Below are positions 46,472 to 55,493 of a DNA stretch of 64,000 nt, in pieces. Source of the stretch: DATCJA01 sp963814955 (GTDB taxonomy: Bacteria > Acidobacteriota > Vicinamibacteria > Vicinamibacterales > UBA2999). Where the stretch lies: assembly GCA_963814955.1 (NCBI GenBank), contig CAWFEX010000008.1:248001-312000 (forward strand). The letters are read 5' to 3'. The position numbers and the translations under genes are program-made. How positions within the stretch are numbered: the stretch's first letter is position 1; each line of letters opens with the position of its first letter. The notes under the pieces are model-generated. The model was not told the origin of the DNA. It ran no database searches and was given only the letters and a program-made list of their open reading frames with translations.

Positions 46472-47791
46472 CTATCGAGCCGTTTCCTCCACCAGCTCCG
46501 ATTCCGCGCTGACGTTGGGCAAGGGAACCTGAGTGTCGACCGCCACGACCGAATATACGTATCGCTTCCCGGGCTGCACGGCGGTGTCGCGATAACGCGC
46601 TTCAGCGACTGGAGTGGTTGTAAGCTGCCGCAGTGTGGCATCGCCGGCCTCCCGGCGCAAGACCAGATACCCGTCGAGATCAAGCTCGCCGTTCGGTTCC
46701 CATATCAGACTGATGCCGCCTTCAGAGGGAACGGCGGCGAGCCCTGTCGGACGGGACGGCGGAAAAATGTCGACGGGGGTGATGCACATCCTCGGAGAAG
46801 ACTCGCTCATGATCGTACCGCGCTGCGACCGAACCGCATAACAGTGGCGGCGTCCCAGCAGCAGTTCGTCGGTGGTGGATGTTCCGGACAGAGCCGTGGA
46901 ATTGATGGGCGTCGGGAGTGCAGTCGTCCAGGTGGGGGTTGCACGCGAGGACCGGAGCTCCGCGGGGTCCGGCGCCACTTCCCGGTACACGTTGTATGTC
47001 GTAGGTCCCGGGGGAACACCGGCATCCGGTGCGGGTTGCGAATTGGCGGTCGCCGATCCCTGAGCTGACGCCACAAACGGCGTCGATTCGGCGGGAAGTA
47101 CTCGATCCAGCAGGAAGCCCAGCAATCCTCCCGAGGGCTCCCACGTCAACGAAATCGTTGACGCGTCGTAACGTGCCCGCAGATCGAGCGGCGCATCAGG
47201 GAGTGCCGTCAGCACGAGCTCCGCCTGCATCCCCGGCGGTCCGGGCCGTCCCCGCACGCTGAAAGGAATCGCCACATAGAACCGACGTAGAGCGGACGGC
47301 GGCTCAACTGTCGTAACGGGGGCCGGGGTTGATACCGCCGGGCGGGGATCGATGTAGACCTTTCCTTGAATGCTCTCGTCTTCGTCGAGCCTGTCGACAA
47401 TGGTCACCGTCGCGCCAGGCAGCGCTCCAGCCAGCGGGTCGGGTGGAGGTGGCGGCGCCGCGTCTTCGTCAACCTTGGGGGGCGCGACGACGGGTACGGT
47501 GGCCACGACGCTGCCCAGCTCAGGAAAGCGCGCCATCGGTGGCGGCGTGACTCCCGTGTAGCCATAAATGTCGATGCGCTGGATATCGATGGGCATCGAC
47601 TCGTCGATGTTGGTGGAAGGGACCGTGAGCGTGACGTAGATGTCGTTTCCCAGCCGCGTGGCGTCAATCTTCGCCACTGCCGCTGGGATCCTGATGTTCG
47701 GGGGAATTGGCGGTCCCTTTTTTCCGCACGCCGTTCCGCCCACGCATGCGATCAGTGCGAGCATGCCGACGGCCCGGACCCCCATCCTCAT
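46472..47791 (-). CDS. Lipoprotein with fibronectin type III-like domains
   Basis: 439 residues. Lipoprotein signal (MLALIACVGGTACGKKGPP) with a lipobox Cys. Two or three Ig/Fn3-like modules follow: APLDLRARYDASTISLTWEPSG, PPSRPTGLAAVPSEGGISLIWEPNGELDLDGYLVLRRE and the matching VAEARYRDTAVQPGKRYVYSVVAVD. The Pro-rich linkers are disordered. No enzyme motif. Probably anchored in the outer or inner membrane and exposed to the periplasm or surface. The ATG overlaps the stop of the sigma-54 activator gene as ATGA, and the aldolase gene follows in 32 bp. Confidence 0.85.
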   Translation of the reverse strand: MRMGVRAVGMLALIACVGGTACGKKGPPIPPNIRIPAAVAKIDATRLGNDIYVTLTVPSTNIDESMPIDIQRIDIYGYTGVTPPPMARFPELGSVVATVPVVAPPKVDEDAAPPPPPDPLAGALPGATVTIVDRLDEDESIQGKVYIDPRPAVSTPAPVTTVEPPSALRRFYVAIPFSVRGRPGPPGMQAELVLTALPDAPLDLRARYDASTISLTWEPSGGLLGFLLDRVLPAESTPFVASAQGSATANSQPAPDAGVPPGPTTYNVYREVAPDPAELRSSRATPTWTTALPTPINSTALSGTSTTDELLLGRRHCYAVRSQRGTIMSESSPRMCITPVDIFPPSRPTGLAAVPSEGGISLIWEPNGELDLDGYLVLRREAGDATLRQLTTTPVAEARYRDTAVQPGKRYVYSVVAVDTQVPLPNVSAESELVEETAR

Positions 47792-49383
47792 GCTTCAGAT
47801 GGTACCGCGACTCGCTTGCCCAGCTCGGGCGACCTGAATCGGCGCGGGTCGATGCCGTATCCACGCACTTTGTAGTTGAGGATTCGTTCAGTCGTGTCCA
47901 GCAGACGGGCTGCCTTCGCACGGTTACCACGGGTGGTCTTCAGCGCGTCCTGGATCAAATCCCGTTCGTAGGCAGCGACGGCGTCGCTGAGCGATACCCG
48001 CGTCACCGTACCCGACGCATCCGCGGTTTGCAGCGACGGCGGAAGGTGATGGCCGTGGATCACCGCGCCATCGCACACGAGAATCGATCGCTCGATCACG
48101 TTCTCGAGCTCACGTACGTTGCCCGGCCAGTGATATGCCATCAGCATGTCGATGGCCGGCGTCGAGATCCGCTTGATCACCTTGCCATGTTCGCGCGAGA
48201 ACTTTTCGAGGAAGTGATCGGCGAGGAGCAGCAGGTCCGCCTTCCGCTCCCGCAGGGACGGCACGAAGATCGTGAACACGTTCAGCCGATAGTAGAGGTC
48301 CTCACGGAACTTCCCTTCCGCAAGGGCGTTCTCCATGTCCTTGTTCGTCGCCGCGATCAACCGCACGTTGACCCGCACGGTATCGGTGCCTCCCAGCCGC
48401 TCGAACTCGCGCTCCTGCAGCACGCGAAGCAGCTTGACCTGCGTGCTGAGGTTGATGTCCCCAATCTCGTCGAGGAAGAGCGTCCCCCCTTCCGCCATTT
48501 CGAAGCGGCCCTTCTTACGCGCGGCGGCCCCGGTGAACGCGCCCTTTTCGTAGCCGAACAGCTCCGATTCAATAAGCGTGTCGGGCAGCGCCGCGCAGCT
48601 GACCTTCACCAACGGCTTCTTCGCCCTCAGCGAGTTGTAGTGGATGGCCTGGGCGATCAACTCCTTGCCCGTGCCGGACTCACCCCGAATCAGCACCGTG
48701 GTATTCGTCTTTGCGACCTGCGCCACCTGCTCGTACATCTGCCGCGTGGGTCCGCTGGTGCCGATGATGTTCGAGAAGTCGTAGCGTTCCCGCAGTTCCT
48801 GGCGCAAGTGGGTATTTTCATCGACCAGGCGGCGCCGCTCTTCCTCCACGAGGCGCTGCACGTTGAGCGCCTGAGCGATCATCGAGCTCACGATCCCGAG
48901 GAACTGGAGGCTGCTGTCGAAATCGCGCTCCGGTTTGAACCGCAAGTCGACGGCCAGCGCACCAATCGACACGCGGCTCTGAAGTACCGGAACGCAGATG
49001 AAGCTGAGCTCCTGTCTGGCCGCGTCGCCGCGCCGCGCCGCACGATTCAAGAGGGCGGGCTCACGGCTCACGCGCGGCACGACGATGGGCTTTCCGCTCT
49101 CGACCACCTTGCCGGTAATGCCTTCGCCGACCCGGTAGCGGACGGAGCGCACACGATCGTCGAATCCCTCCGCCGCCTCGACGTGCAGCTCGCCGTCGCG
49201 CAGCAGCGTCAGCATGCCGCGCACGACGCCGTGGTGCCGCACGAGGATGGTGAGCACGCGCTGCATCGAGGCCTTGAGATTGAGGGTGCCGGAGAGCGCC
49301 TGGCTCACTTCCAGCAGGGTGGACAGGCGCCGCGCGTCGCGTGCGGCAGTGGTGGTATCGGCGGCAATTCTCACGGCAGGCAT
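47788..49383 (-). CDS. GAF-domain sigma-54-dependent transcriptional activator
   Basis: 531 residues. N-terminal GAF domain (LTILVRHHGVVRGMLTLL through SFICVPVLQSRVSIGAL), then AAA+ (Walker A RGESGTGKE; GAFTGA loop; Walker B TLFLDEIGDI) and a Fis-type HTH (NRAKAARLLDTTERILNYKV). Its layout resembles NifA/FhlA-type activators that respond to small molecules rather than phosphorylation. It is the first gene of the long minus-strand run leading through carboxylase to tamB, and probably regulates it or an unlinked set. No -24/-12 site was found in front of it. Confidence 0.92.
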   Translation of the reverse strand: MPAVRIAADTTTAARDARRLSTLLEVSQALSGTLNLKASMQRVLTILVRHHGVVRGMLTLLRDGELHVEAAEGFDDRVRSVRYRVGEGITGKVVESGKPIVVPRVSREPALLNRAARRGDAARQELSFICVPVLQSRVSIGALAVDLRFKPERDFDSSLQFLGIVSSMIAQALNVQRLVEEERRRLVDENTHLRQELRERYDFSNIIGTSGPTRQMYEQVAQVAKTNTTVLIRGESGTGKELIAQAIHYNSLRAKKPLVKVSCAALPDTLIESELFGYEKGAFTGAAARKKGRFEMAEGGTLFLDEIGDINLSTQVKLLRVLQEREFERLGGTDTVRVNVRLIAATNKDMENALAEGKFREDLYYRLNVFTIFVPSLRERKADLLLLADHFLEKFSREHGKVIKRISTPAIDMLMAYHWPGNVRELENVIERSILVCDGAVIHGHHLPPSLQTADASGTVTRVSLSDAVAAYERDLIQDALKTTRGNRAKAARLLDTTERILNYKVRGYGIDPRRFRSPELGKRVAVPSEA

Positions 49384-49630
49384 ACTTCCCTACATTTCCG
49401 AAAGATCAGGAGATCGTCGCCACAACGATGTGGCGGGCACGTTCCAACGTCCCGGCGCCCGGTGTCGGAGTCGCCACCCGCAATGAGACGTCTTTGTAGT
49501 AATTCAAAAATCAGCCAACAAAATTGTCGCAAATTCTGTTAACCGCGTAGAGGGCATTTTACAGGATTCATGCGAAATTGCGACCCATTTGACGAAGTGC
49601 AACCAACGCGCCGATGGCGCGTGTCTTGCG
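49384..49630. other. AT-rich divergent spacer
   Basis: Between the sigma-54 activator and the plus-strand pseudogene. It contains an unusually AT-rich stretch (49500-49575) that could hold the activator promoter (weak TTGTTG, 17 bp, TACAAA on the minus strand). No gene seen. Confidence 0.35.
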
Positions 49631-50190
49631 ATGCCGCCGGGCATCGTGACGACGAACATTCAGCGTCTGATGCCAGTCGTCGTGTGCCTCATCGGCGCCT
49701 TGTCCGCCGGAGCGCACGCGAAAAACTCCACCAACACACGCGTGCGGCCCCTCGACCCGTCGCTCGAAAGCGGTCGTCGAAGCCGGCCGCCATCTCTCCC
49801 CACATTTCACGCGCTGATCCACCGACTCGAAGGCGGCGACGTCATCGTGTATCTGCAGTACGCACACCTGCGGAGCGGCATTCACGGCAGGCTGACTTTC
49901 TGTCCGCCGCGGCCGGCCTGCGGTACGTCCTCGTGGAACTGGCCGCGAGCTCGATGCGCCACGGCTGATCGCGATCGCCGGCCACGAGCTCCAGCATGCC
50001 GTCGAGATCCTCGAGCAGCCGGAGATCGTCGACCGCGCGACATTCGGGATCGCCTATGAGCGATCCGGATTCAAGCGGCGGGACTTCGCCGACGGAGGGA
50101 TGCGGATTCGACACCGCGGCCGCCATCGTGACGGGACGGCAGGTATGGCGGGAGATTGCCGGGTCGACGGTGACGCTCGCGACCCGCTAA
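49631..50190 (+). pseudogene. Decayed exported HELQH-motif protein, at least three frame breaks
   Basis: Starts MPPGIVTTNIQRLMPVVVCLIGALSAGAHA (signal-like), with RPLDPSLESGRR and HALIHRLEGGDVIVYLQY. The frame then changes near 49895 (LSAAAGLRYVLVELAASS), near 49955 (RLIAIAGHELQHAVEILEQPEIVDRATF) and near 50095 (GFDTAAAIVTGRQVWREIAG). Joined, the pieces give a protein of about 190 residues with a GHELQHAVEI metalloprotease-like motif, typical of an Acidobacteriota hypothetical family. Three separate indels in 560 bp make decay likelier than sequencing error. Confidence 0.7.
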
Positions 50191-50229
50191 CTCCCGGTGG
50201 GGCGCCAGTCGCAGTAATCGGTGAACGCG

Positions 50230-51668
50230 CTAGAGAATGTAGCGCGAGAGATCTTCGTTGCGGACGATGTCGGCCAGCATGCGCTCGACGTAGGCTTCGT
50301 CAATCGAGAGCGACTGGCGACCGAGATCAGGCGCTTCGAACGACACCTCGTCCAGCAGCCGCTCCATGACGGTGTGCAGGCGACGGGCGCCGATGTTCTC
50401 GTTGACTTCATTCACGCGCGCGGCGAAATCGGCGATGCGCTCGATCGCGCCCGGGGTAAACATGAGCGTCACGTCCTCGGTGCCCAGTAGCGCCGTGTAC
50501 TGCTTGACGAGTGCGCTCCGCGGCTCGGTGAGGATGCGCACGAAGTCGTCGCGCGTGAGCGGCTCGAGCTCGACGCGAATCGGGAAAGCGGCCCTGCAGC
50601 TCGGGGATCAGGTCCGACGGCTTCGACACGTGAAACGCGCCCGCCGCGATGAACAGGATGTGATCGGTCTTCACCATTCCGTGCTTGGTGTTCACGGTGG
50701 TGCCTTCCACGATCGGCAGGATGTCGCGCTGAACGCCTTCGCGGCTCACATCGGGACCATGGCCGCCGCCGCCGCTCATCGCGTCGCGGCTGGCAATCTT
50801 GTCGATTTCGTCGATGAAGATGATCCCTGACTGTTCGACGCGCTGAATGGCGCTCCGGCTCACCGATTCCATGTCCACGAGCTTCCCCTGTTCCTCGGCG
50901 ACCAGATGCTCGAGCGCTTCCGGAACCCGCAGCCGGCGCGTCTTCGTCCGCCCCTGGAACATGTTTCCCATCATGTCCTTGAGGTTGATGCCGATCTCCT
51001 CGACCGACGTCCCGGCAATCACCTCGAACGACGGCATGGCGGTGTCGCGGACGTCGATTTCAACGACGCGATCGTCGAGACGCCCTTCTCGGCAGCTGAT
51101 CGCGCATCCGCTCGCGCGTGCGATTCGTCTGCTCACGCGCCCCTCGACTTCCGCTCGGGGCGCCCTGAGCCGAGTCGAAGGGCGCCATCGCCTCGTCGCC
51201 GGGAACCACGGGGCGCGCCGGCGGCAGCAGCAGATCCAGCAGCCGCTCCTCGGCGGCATGCCGCGCCTTGTCGCGTACCTCCTCGGCCTTCTCGGCACGC
51301 ACCATGTCGACCGCCAGCTCCACGAGGTCGCGCACCATCGACTCGACATCGCGCCCCACATAGCCGACTTCGGTGAACTTGGACGCTTCGACCTTGATGA
51401 AGGGCGACTGCGCCAACCGGGCAAGCCGGCGCGCGATCTCCGTCTTGCCCACGCCGGTCGGACCAATCATCAGAATGTTCTTCGGCGTGACCTCCTCGGC
51501 GATATCCGACGGGAGCCGCTGCCGGCGGATGCGATTCCGGATGGCAATCGCGACCGCCCGCTTCGCCTTCGACTGACCCACGACATGCTTGTCGAGCTCG
51601 GCGACGATTTGACGCGGCGTCAGTGTATCGATGGCAGTTGCCGTGCGTTCTGGTAGGAAGATAGCCAT
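50230..51668 (-). pseudogene. hslU: HslU, ATPase subunit of the HslVU protease, two frame breaks and an in-frame palindromic insert
   Basis: AAA+ unfoldase of the HslVU peptidase. N-terminal TPRQIVAELDKHVVGQSKAKRAVA, Walker A GPTGVGKTE, YVGRDVESMVRDLVE, Walker B FIDEIDKIA and C-terminal EVNENIGARRLHTVMERLLDEVSF. Frame breaks: near 51090-51094 (...MRDQL then REGRLDDRVVEIDV) and in the GGG run at 50582-50584 (ELQGRFP then IRVELEPLT). In the I-domain, two hairpin repeats (51138-51186) encode FDSAQGAPSGSRGARE, not seen in other HslU. The GGG run is a typical sequencing indel site. It follows hslV closely. Confidence 0.88.
51138..51186. repeat. Overlapping palindromes in the HslU I-domain coding region
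   Basis: GCGCCCC/GGGGCGC (51138-51163) and GGCGCCC/GGGCGCC (51159-51186). The second shares CCCTGAGC..GTCGAAGGG with the palindrome at 57237-57265. Confidence 0.75.
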
Positions 51669-51678
51669 GAATCCCGTA

Positions 51679-52203
51679 TCACAATTCTTCAATCGTCAGG
51701 TGCGTGTTGGTGTAAATGCAGATACCCGCGGCAATCGTCATGGCCTCTTCGGCAATTTGGCGGGCCGTCAGCTGGCTGTGGCGGCTGAGGGCTCGTGCCG
51801 CAGCCATTGCAAACGGGCCGCCCGATCCAACTGCGACGATGCCGTCGTCGGGCTCGATCAGATCACCGGTGCCGGAGAGCAGAAACATCGACTTTTTGTC
51901 GGCGACGATCATCATCGCTTCGAGCCTGCGCAGCAGGCGATCCGTGCGCCAGTCACGCGCCAGTTCGACCGCAGCGCGCTCGAGGTTGCCGCGATACTGT
52001 TCCAGCTTGGACTCGAACCGTGAGAACAGCGCAAATGAGTCGGCCGCCGATCCGGCGAAGCCGGCCAGGATCGTATTGTTGTACAGCCGGCGAATCTTCC
52101 GGGCGCCGTGTTTGACGACCGTCGCGCCGAGCGTGACTTGCCCGTCACCAGCCAGACACGTCTGTTCTCCGTGGCGTACGGCCAGAATCGTTGTCGCGTG
52201 CAT
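51679..52203 (-). CDS. hslV: HslV, proteolytic subunit of the HslVU protease
   Basis: 174 residues. N-terminal Thr peptidase of the proteasome family, a double hexameric ring that degrades proteins delivered by HslU. MHATTILAVRHG aligns with the E. coli start so that Thr4 becomes the N-terminal nucleophile after processing. GDGQVTLGATVVKHGARKIRRLY, AGFAGSAADSFALF, DGIVAVGSGGPFAMAAARAL are conserved. The frame is open further upstream, but conservation fixes the start at ATG 52203. hslU starts about 10 bp later on the same strand. Confidence 0.94.
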   Translation of the reverse strand: MHATTILAVRHGEQTCLAGDGQVTLGATVVKHGARKIRRLYNNTILAGFAGSAADSFALFSRFESKLEQYRGNLERAAVELARDWRTDRLLRRLEAMMIVADKKSMFLLSGTGDLIEPDDGIVAVGSGGPFAMAAARALSRHSQLTARQIAEEAMTIAAGICIYTNTHLTIEEL

Positions 52204-52463
52204 GACGCGGTCGGCCTGAGCAGAGCGCTGGGCGACGTCGTCTGGTCTTGGTGCCTGGGACAGCTTTCGGTATCTCGAAGGGTCGGAGGGCATCAGACGC
52301 CAGTATGCCTCAACCTGTCGCGGCACGACCTGACCAGATGACATCGCGTCCGAACACTCAGGGCGGCGGCGAGGCGCGATGTCGTTTCGCTGAGGAAATC
52401 TGCGACTTCGTCGTGGCAGCACTGTTGCTGAGATACTAAATAGACTTGCACCAAGGAGAGGAC

Positions 52464-53336
52464 ATGCTCCCTCTATATCTGTTCCTGGCTGCCATGCTCG
52501 CGCTTCCGTCCGTGACACGCGCACAAGAGGGTGACGGGACGCAAGGAGAGTCCGCCACCCCCGCGGCGGAGCGGCACGCCATTCCGCGTGGCAGTCGGCC
52601 GCAGGGCGCCAATCCGCAAATCGGCACCGCGATGCCGCGAGCGGTGAGGCCGTCGGAGCCCCGCGCACCAACGCCTTCGGTGGCACGCGCTCCTGTTGCG
52701 GCCGCGCGAGAGACCGCGGCGCAGGAGCAGTCCGCGCCAGAGCCGGAGCGTCAAGCCGTGCCGCGAGGCAGCCGGCCACAGGGCGATAATCCGCGAATCG
52801 GCACCGCTGTTCCGCGATCGGCACCGCCTCCGCGGTCCGTTCCTCCTGATGGCGGCCGAGTCACCACGAACCGGGGACGCACAGTGGTTGGGGCCGATCG
52901 CGGGCGCACCATCATCGTCCGGCCACCGAGCGTTTACAACTATTACTATCCTCGCCGTTACTACTATCCGTACGGATACGGTGCGTTCGGGCTTGGCTAT
53001 TTCTATTACAACCCCTATCGCTGGTATCCCGGTTATGCAACGCCCGGATACAGCTCGTACGGGTATTACGACGGGTATGACCGGCGTGCCTTCAGCAGCT
53101 TCGATATCGGCGAGCTGCGGCTCGACGTATCGCCGCGCGATGCCCAGGTCTACGTCGATGGCTACTACGCGGGTGTCGTGGACGATTACGATGGCGCGTT
53201 CCAGGCACTGAAGCTGGAATCGGGCGCCTATCGTATCGAGATCCGTGCGCCGGGTTATGAAACGCTGGCCTTCGACGTTCGCATCACTCCGGGCCAGAAG
53301 ATCAGATACCAGGGCGATCTGCGGCGCGTACCATAG
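52464..53336 (+). CDS. PEGA domain exported protein with Tyr-rich region
   Basis: 290 residues. Signal peptide (MLPLYLFLAAMLALPSVTRA). Two copies of a 23-residue unit of the type AIPRGSRPQGANPQIGTAMP, about 60 residues apart. A Tyr-rich stretch (NYYYPRRYYYPYGYGAFGLG) follows, then the C-terminal PEGA domain (ELRLDVSPRDAQVYVDGYYAG). PEGA domains are usually found in surface or periplasmic proteins. ATG 52464 has AAGGAGAGG ahead of it; an in-frame ATG six codons upstream is less likely. It is divergent from hslV. Confidence 0.82.
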   Translation: MLPLYLFLAAMLALPSVTRAQEGDGTQGESATPAAERHAIPRGSRPQGANPQIGTAMPRAVRPSEPRAPTPSVARAPVAAARETAAQEQSAPEPERQAVPRGSRPQGDNPRIGTAVPRSAPPPRSVPPDGGRVTTNRGRTVVGADRGRTIIVRPPSVYNYYYPRRYYYPYGYGAFGLGYFYYNPYRWYPGYATPGYSSYGYYDGYDRRAFSSFDIGELRLDVSPRDAQVYVDGYYAGVVDDYDGAFQALKLESGAYRIEIRAPGYETLAFDVRITPGQKIRYQGDLRRVP

Positions 53337-53344
53337 GCCGCCGC

Positions 53345-53432
53345 CCGGAAACCTGAAGGTTTGCGGCTACCGACCGCGTCTGGACCGATATGGTAGCCGG
53401 AGACCTTTCCGCCTCCGCCAAGGCTACGGCGG
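53345..53432. repeat. Palindromic repeat cluster between convergent genes
   Basis: GGAAACCTGAAGGTTTGCGG (53348-53367) and GGTAGCCGGAGACC with GGAGACCTTTCCGCCTCC (about 53392-53418), related to the CCGGAGGCC family seen at 1854 and 21185. It may end transcription from both sides. Confidence 0.5.
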
Positions 53433-53486
53433 ACCCGCCGAAGCGTACCGCGAAGGCGGGCAGGTGTCCGGTCCGCCACCCGCCCC

Positions 53487-54860
53487 TTACCCCGCCGGCT
53501 GCCGGCGGAACCACAGGTACACGGGAATACCGGCCAGTATGATTGCCGCTCCAATGAGCGTCCGCCGAGGGTCGGAGTAGAACGCGTTGATCACGATCGC
53601 CAGACTCGCGAGCGTGAAAATCGCCGGCGTCACTGGATAGCCAAGTGCGCGAAACGGGCGCGGCGCATCGGGATCTTTTGCGCGCAAAACGAAAACGGCA
53701 GCTACCGCGAGGCCCAGGAACAACGTGATTGCAAAGCCCACGTAGTTGGCCAGCGCATCGAGGCTGCCGGTGAACACCAGCAGAATTGCGAATATCGCCT
53801 GCGCCGCGATTGATACCGCAGGAGTCTTGAAGTGCGGGTGAATGTGTGCGGCCGAACGGAAGAACGCGCCGTCGCGAGCCATTGCGAAATAGACGCGGGG
53901 ACCGGCAAACGTAAACGCATTGATGCCGGCGGCCAGGCTCACAATCGAGACAATCCCCATGATGTCGCCCGCGCGGACACCTAGCAGCCGGTCAGCCACC
54001 ACGTCGAGCACGCTTCCCTGAACGGCCGCGAGGCCACCAATCGACATCACGTAAATGAAGAGGACGTTCATCAGCAGGTAAATCACGGTGACGGCAACTG
54101 TTCCGATCAGCAGAGCGAGTGGAACGTTGCGGCCGGGATTGCGGATCTCCTCAGCCATGTACGCCGCCGCATTCCAGCCCGAATACGTGAACATGATTGG
54201 AATCAGGGCAAACAGCCAACCGGCCCCGGTAACGGGACCGGACTGCCCCAGATTCGACGCTGAACCAGTCCCAAGCGTAAGACCGAACGCGATGAATCCT
54301 ACGAATGCCAACACTTTCAGCGCAGCAAGAATGTTGGTAACAGTTCGGCCCGGCCCTACTCCAACGATGTGCACGAGGGCCGCAACGACGATTGCCGTGC
54401 TGGCGACCAGTGTCTGAACAGAAAACGTCAGTGGAATATACGGAATCGGGATGACGAACAGCGCAGTGCTGTTCGCCGCTCCGGGAATGAAGCGATCGAG
54501 GTACAACGTCAGCACGATGGCACTGGCCGCCATCGCACCCGAGAATCCCGCAACGAATGACGTCCATCCGGTGAGGAAGCCCGCCACGGGGCCGTACGCG
54601 TCGCGCAGGTAGACGTACTCACCGCCGGCGCGCGGACGCAGCGCGGCCAGCTCCGCGTACGCCATCGCACCTGCGAAGGCGAGCAGACCTCCGGCAAGCC
54701 ATGTGGACAGGAACACCAACGCGCTCGGGACGGATGCGGCAATTTGCGGCGGCAGGAACAGAATGCCGCCGCCTATGACATTCGAGACGATGATCGCAGC
54801 GCCGTCGAACGGCCCGAGGCGGCGTTCGAGAGAAGCAGAGGCCTGAGTGGTCGTTGTCAC
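53487..54860 (-). CDS. APC-superfamily amino acid permease
   Basis: 457 residues with about 12 membrane helices. Amino acid-polyamine-organocation fold: RRLGPFDGAAIIVSNVIGGGI (TM1, unwound Gly-rich segment), PRAGGEYVYLRDAYGP in the second helical hairpin, TYSGWNAAAYMAEEIRNPGRNVP (TM6 and loop) and GPRVYFAMARDG near TM8. It imports an amino acid or polyamine. The start is uncertain: the GTG used here (54860) versus one seven codons upstream that lies inside a heptamer tract. It follows the lipoprotein gene on the same strand by about 75 bp. Confidence 0.88.
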   Translation of the reverse strand: MTTTTQASASLERRLGPFDGAAIIVSNVIGGGILFLPPQIAASVPSALVFLSTWLAGGLLAFAGAMAYAELAALRPRAGGEYVYLRDAYGPVAGFLTGWTSFVAGFSGAMAASAIVLTLYLDRFIPGAANSTALFVIPIPYIPLTFSVQTLVASTAIVVAALVHIVGVGPGRTVTNILAALKVLAFVGFIAFGLTLGTGSASNLGQSGPVTGAGWLFALIPIMFTYSGWNAAAYMAEEIRNPGRNVPLALLIGTVAVTVIYLLMNVLFIYVMSIGGLAAVQGSVLDVVADRLLGVRAGDIMGIVSIVSLAAGINAFTFAGPRVYFAMARDGAFFRSAAHIHPHFKTPAVSIAAQAIFAILLVFTGSLDALANYVGFAITLFLGLAVAAVFVLRAKDPDAPRPFRALGYPVTPAIFTLASLAIVINAFYSDPRRTLIGAAIILAGIPVYLWFRRQPAG

Positions 54861-54875
54861 CCGGGGATTATCAGC

Positions 54876-54903
54876 TCCCACCTACCAAATTCCAACTCCC
54901 AAA
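54876..54903. repeat. Heptamer tract upstream of the permease
   Basis: CTCCCAC, CTACCAA, ATTCCAA, CTCCCAA units in the gap before the permease gene. Weakly conserved. Confidence 0.45.
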
Positions 54904-54936
54904 AACAGAGCCGGCGTAGTGTGGGATGTGGGGGAA

Positions 54937-55416
54937 TTATTCGGTGAGAAGCTGGCGATCGATCTGATACTCCCCCATCTTTACCCAGGTGCGCCTGCCG
55001 TGTTTGCCCAGAATGGTGACGTTGGCGTCGACGAACTCGCGATTCTGGAGCATCTTGAGGCGCGAATCGCCGCCGGTGTATCCAAGCGGTGACCTGAGGA
55101 TGATTGGCTTCGTCGTGGAGCCGGAGGGCAGACCGTTGGTGTCGATGGCGCGCACGAAATGGTCCCCCCACGCTTGCTGTTCCCCGGCCCGCCGGAATAC
55201 GGCCTGCATCTGCACGCTCTCGATATCGCGGTCAGAGACGTTCTGAAGCTCCAACGAGATGCTGGGGACGAGCTTGTTCTGTCCGCCCTCGAGAATGCCT
55301 GCGTCGAACCAGCCGGTATGAACGTTGACGATCTTGAGGTCCTTCTCGACTTCCCGCGTTTCACAGGCCGTCAGAAGCATCGCCGAGCACAGCGCTACAG
55401 CCAGCTGTCGTCCCAT
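54937..55416 (-). CDS. Small lipoprotein of unknown function
   Basis: 159 residues. Lipobox LCSAMLLTAC near residue 17-20. The rest is beta-rich: DLKIVNVHTGWFDAGILEGGQNKLVPSISLELQN, FRRAGEQQAWGDHFVRAID, LPSGSTTKPIILRSPLGYTGG, which suggests an Ig-like or FxLYD-type fold. The ATG at 55416 (MGRQLAVALCSAM) gives the best signal. It follows the hypothetical 287-aa protein gene on the same strand. Confidence 0.75.
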   Translation of the reverse strand: MGRQLAVALCSAMLLTACETREVEKDLKIVNVHTGWFDAGILEGGQNKLVPSISLELQNVSDRDIESVQMQAVFRRAGEQQAWGDHFVRAIDTNGLPSGSTTKPIILRSPLGYTGGDSRLKMLQNREFVDANVTILGKHGRRTWVKMGEYQIDRQLLTE

Positions 55417-55469
55417 ACCCGAATTGTACTCAAGAGACACCGGGAACCGCTTCAGGGTTCCCGGGCGAC

Positions 55470-55493
55470 CTCTGGCCTTTGACCTTCTTACTA
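55470..55493. repeat. Heptamer-like tract at a stop codon
   Basis: CTCTGGC, CTTTGAC, CTTCTTA, CTA units; the last CTA is the minus-strand TAG stop of the 287-aa gene. Confidence 0.45.

Noticed and set aside
47707..49542. 611-aa open frame antisense to the sigma-54 activator
   Set aside because: Shadow of a GC-rich gene; the opposite strand has complete AAA+ and HTH motifs.
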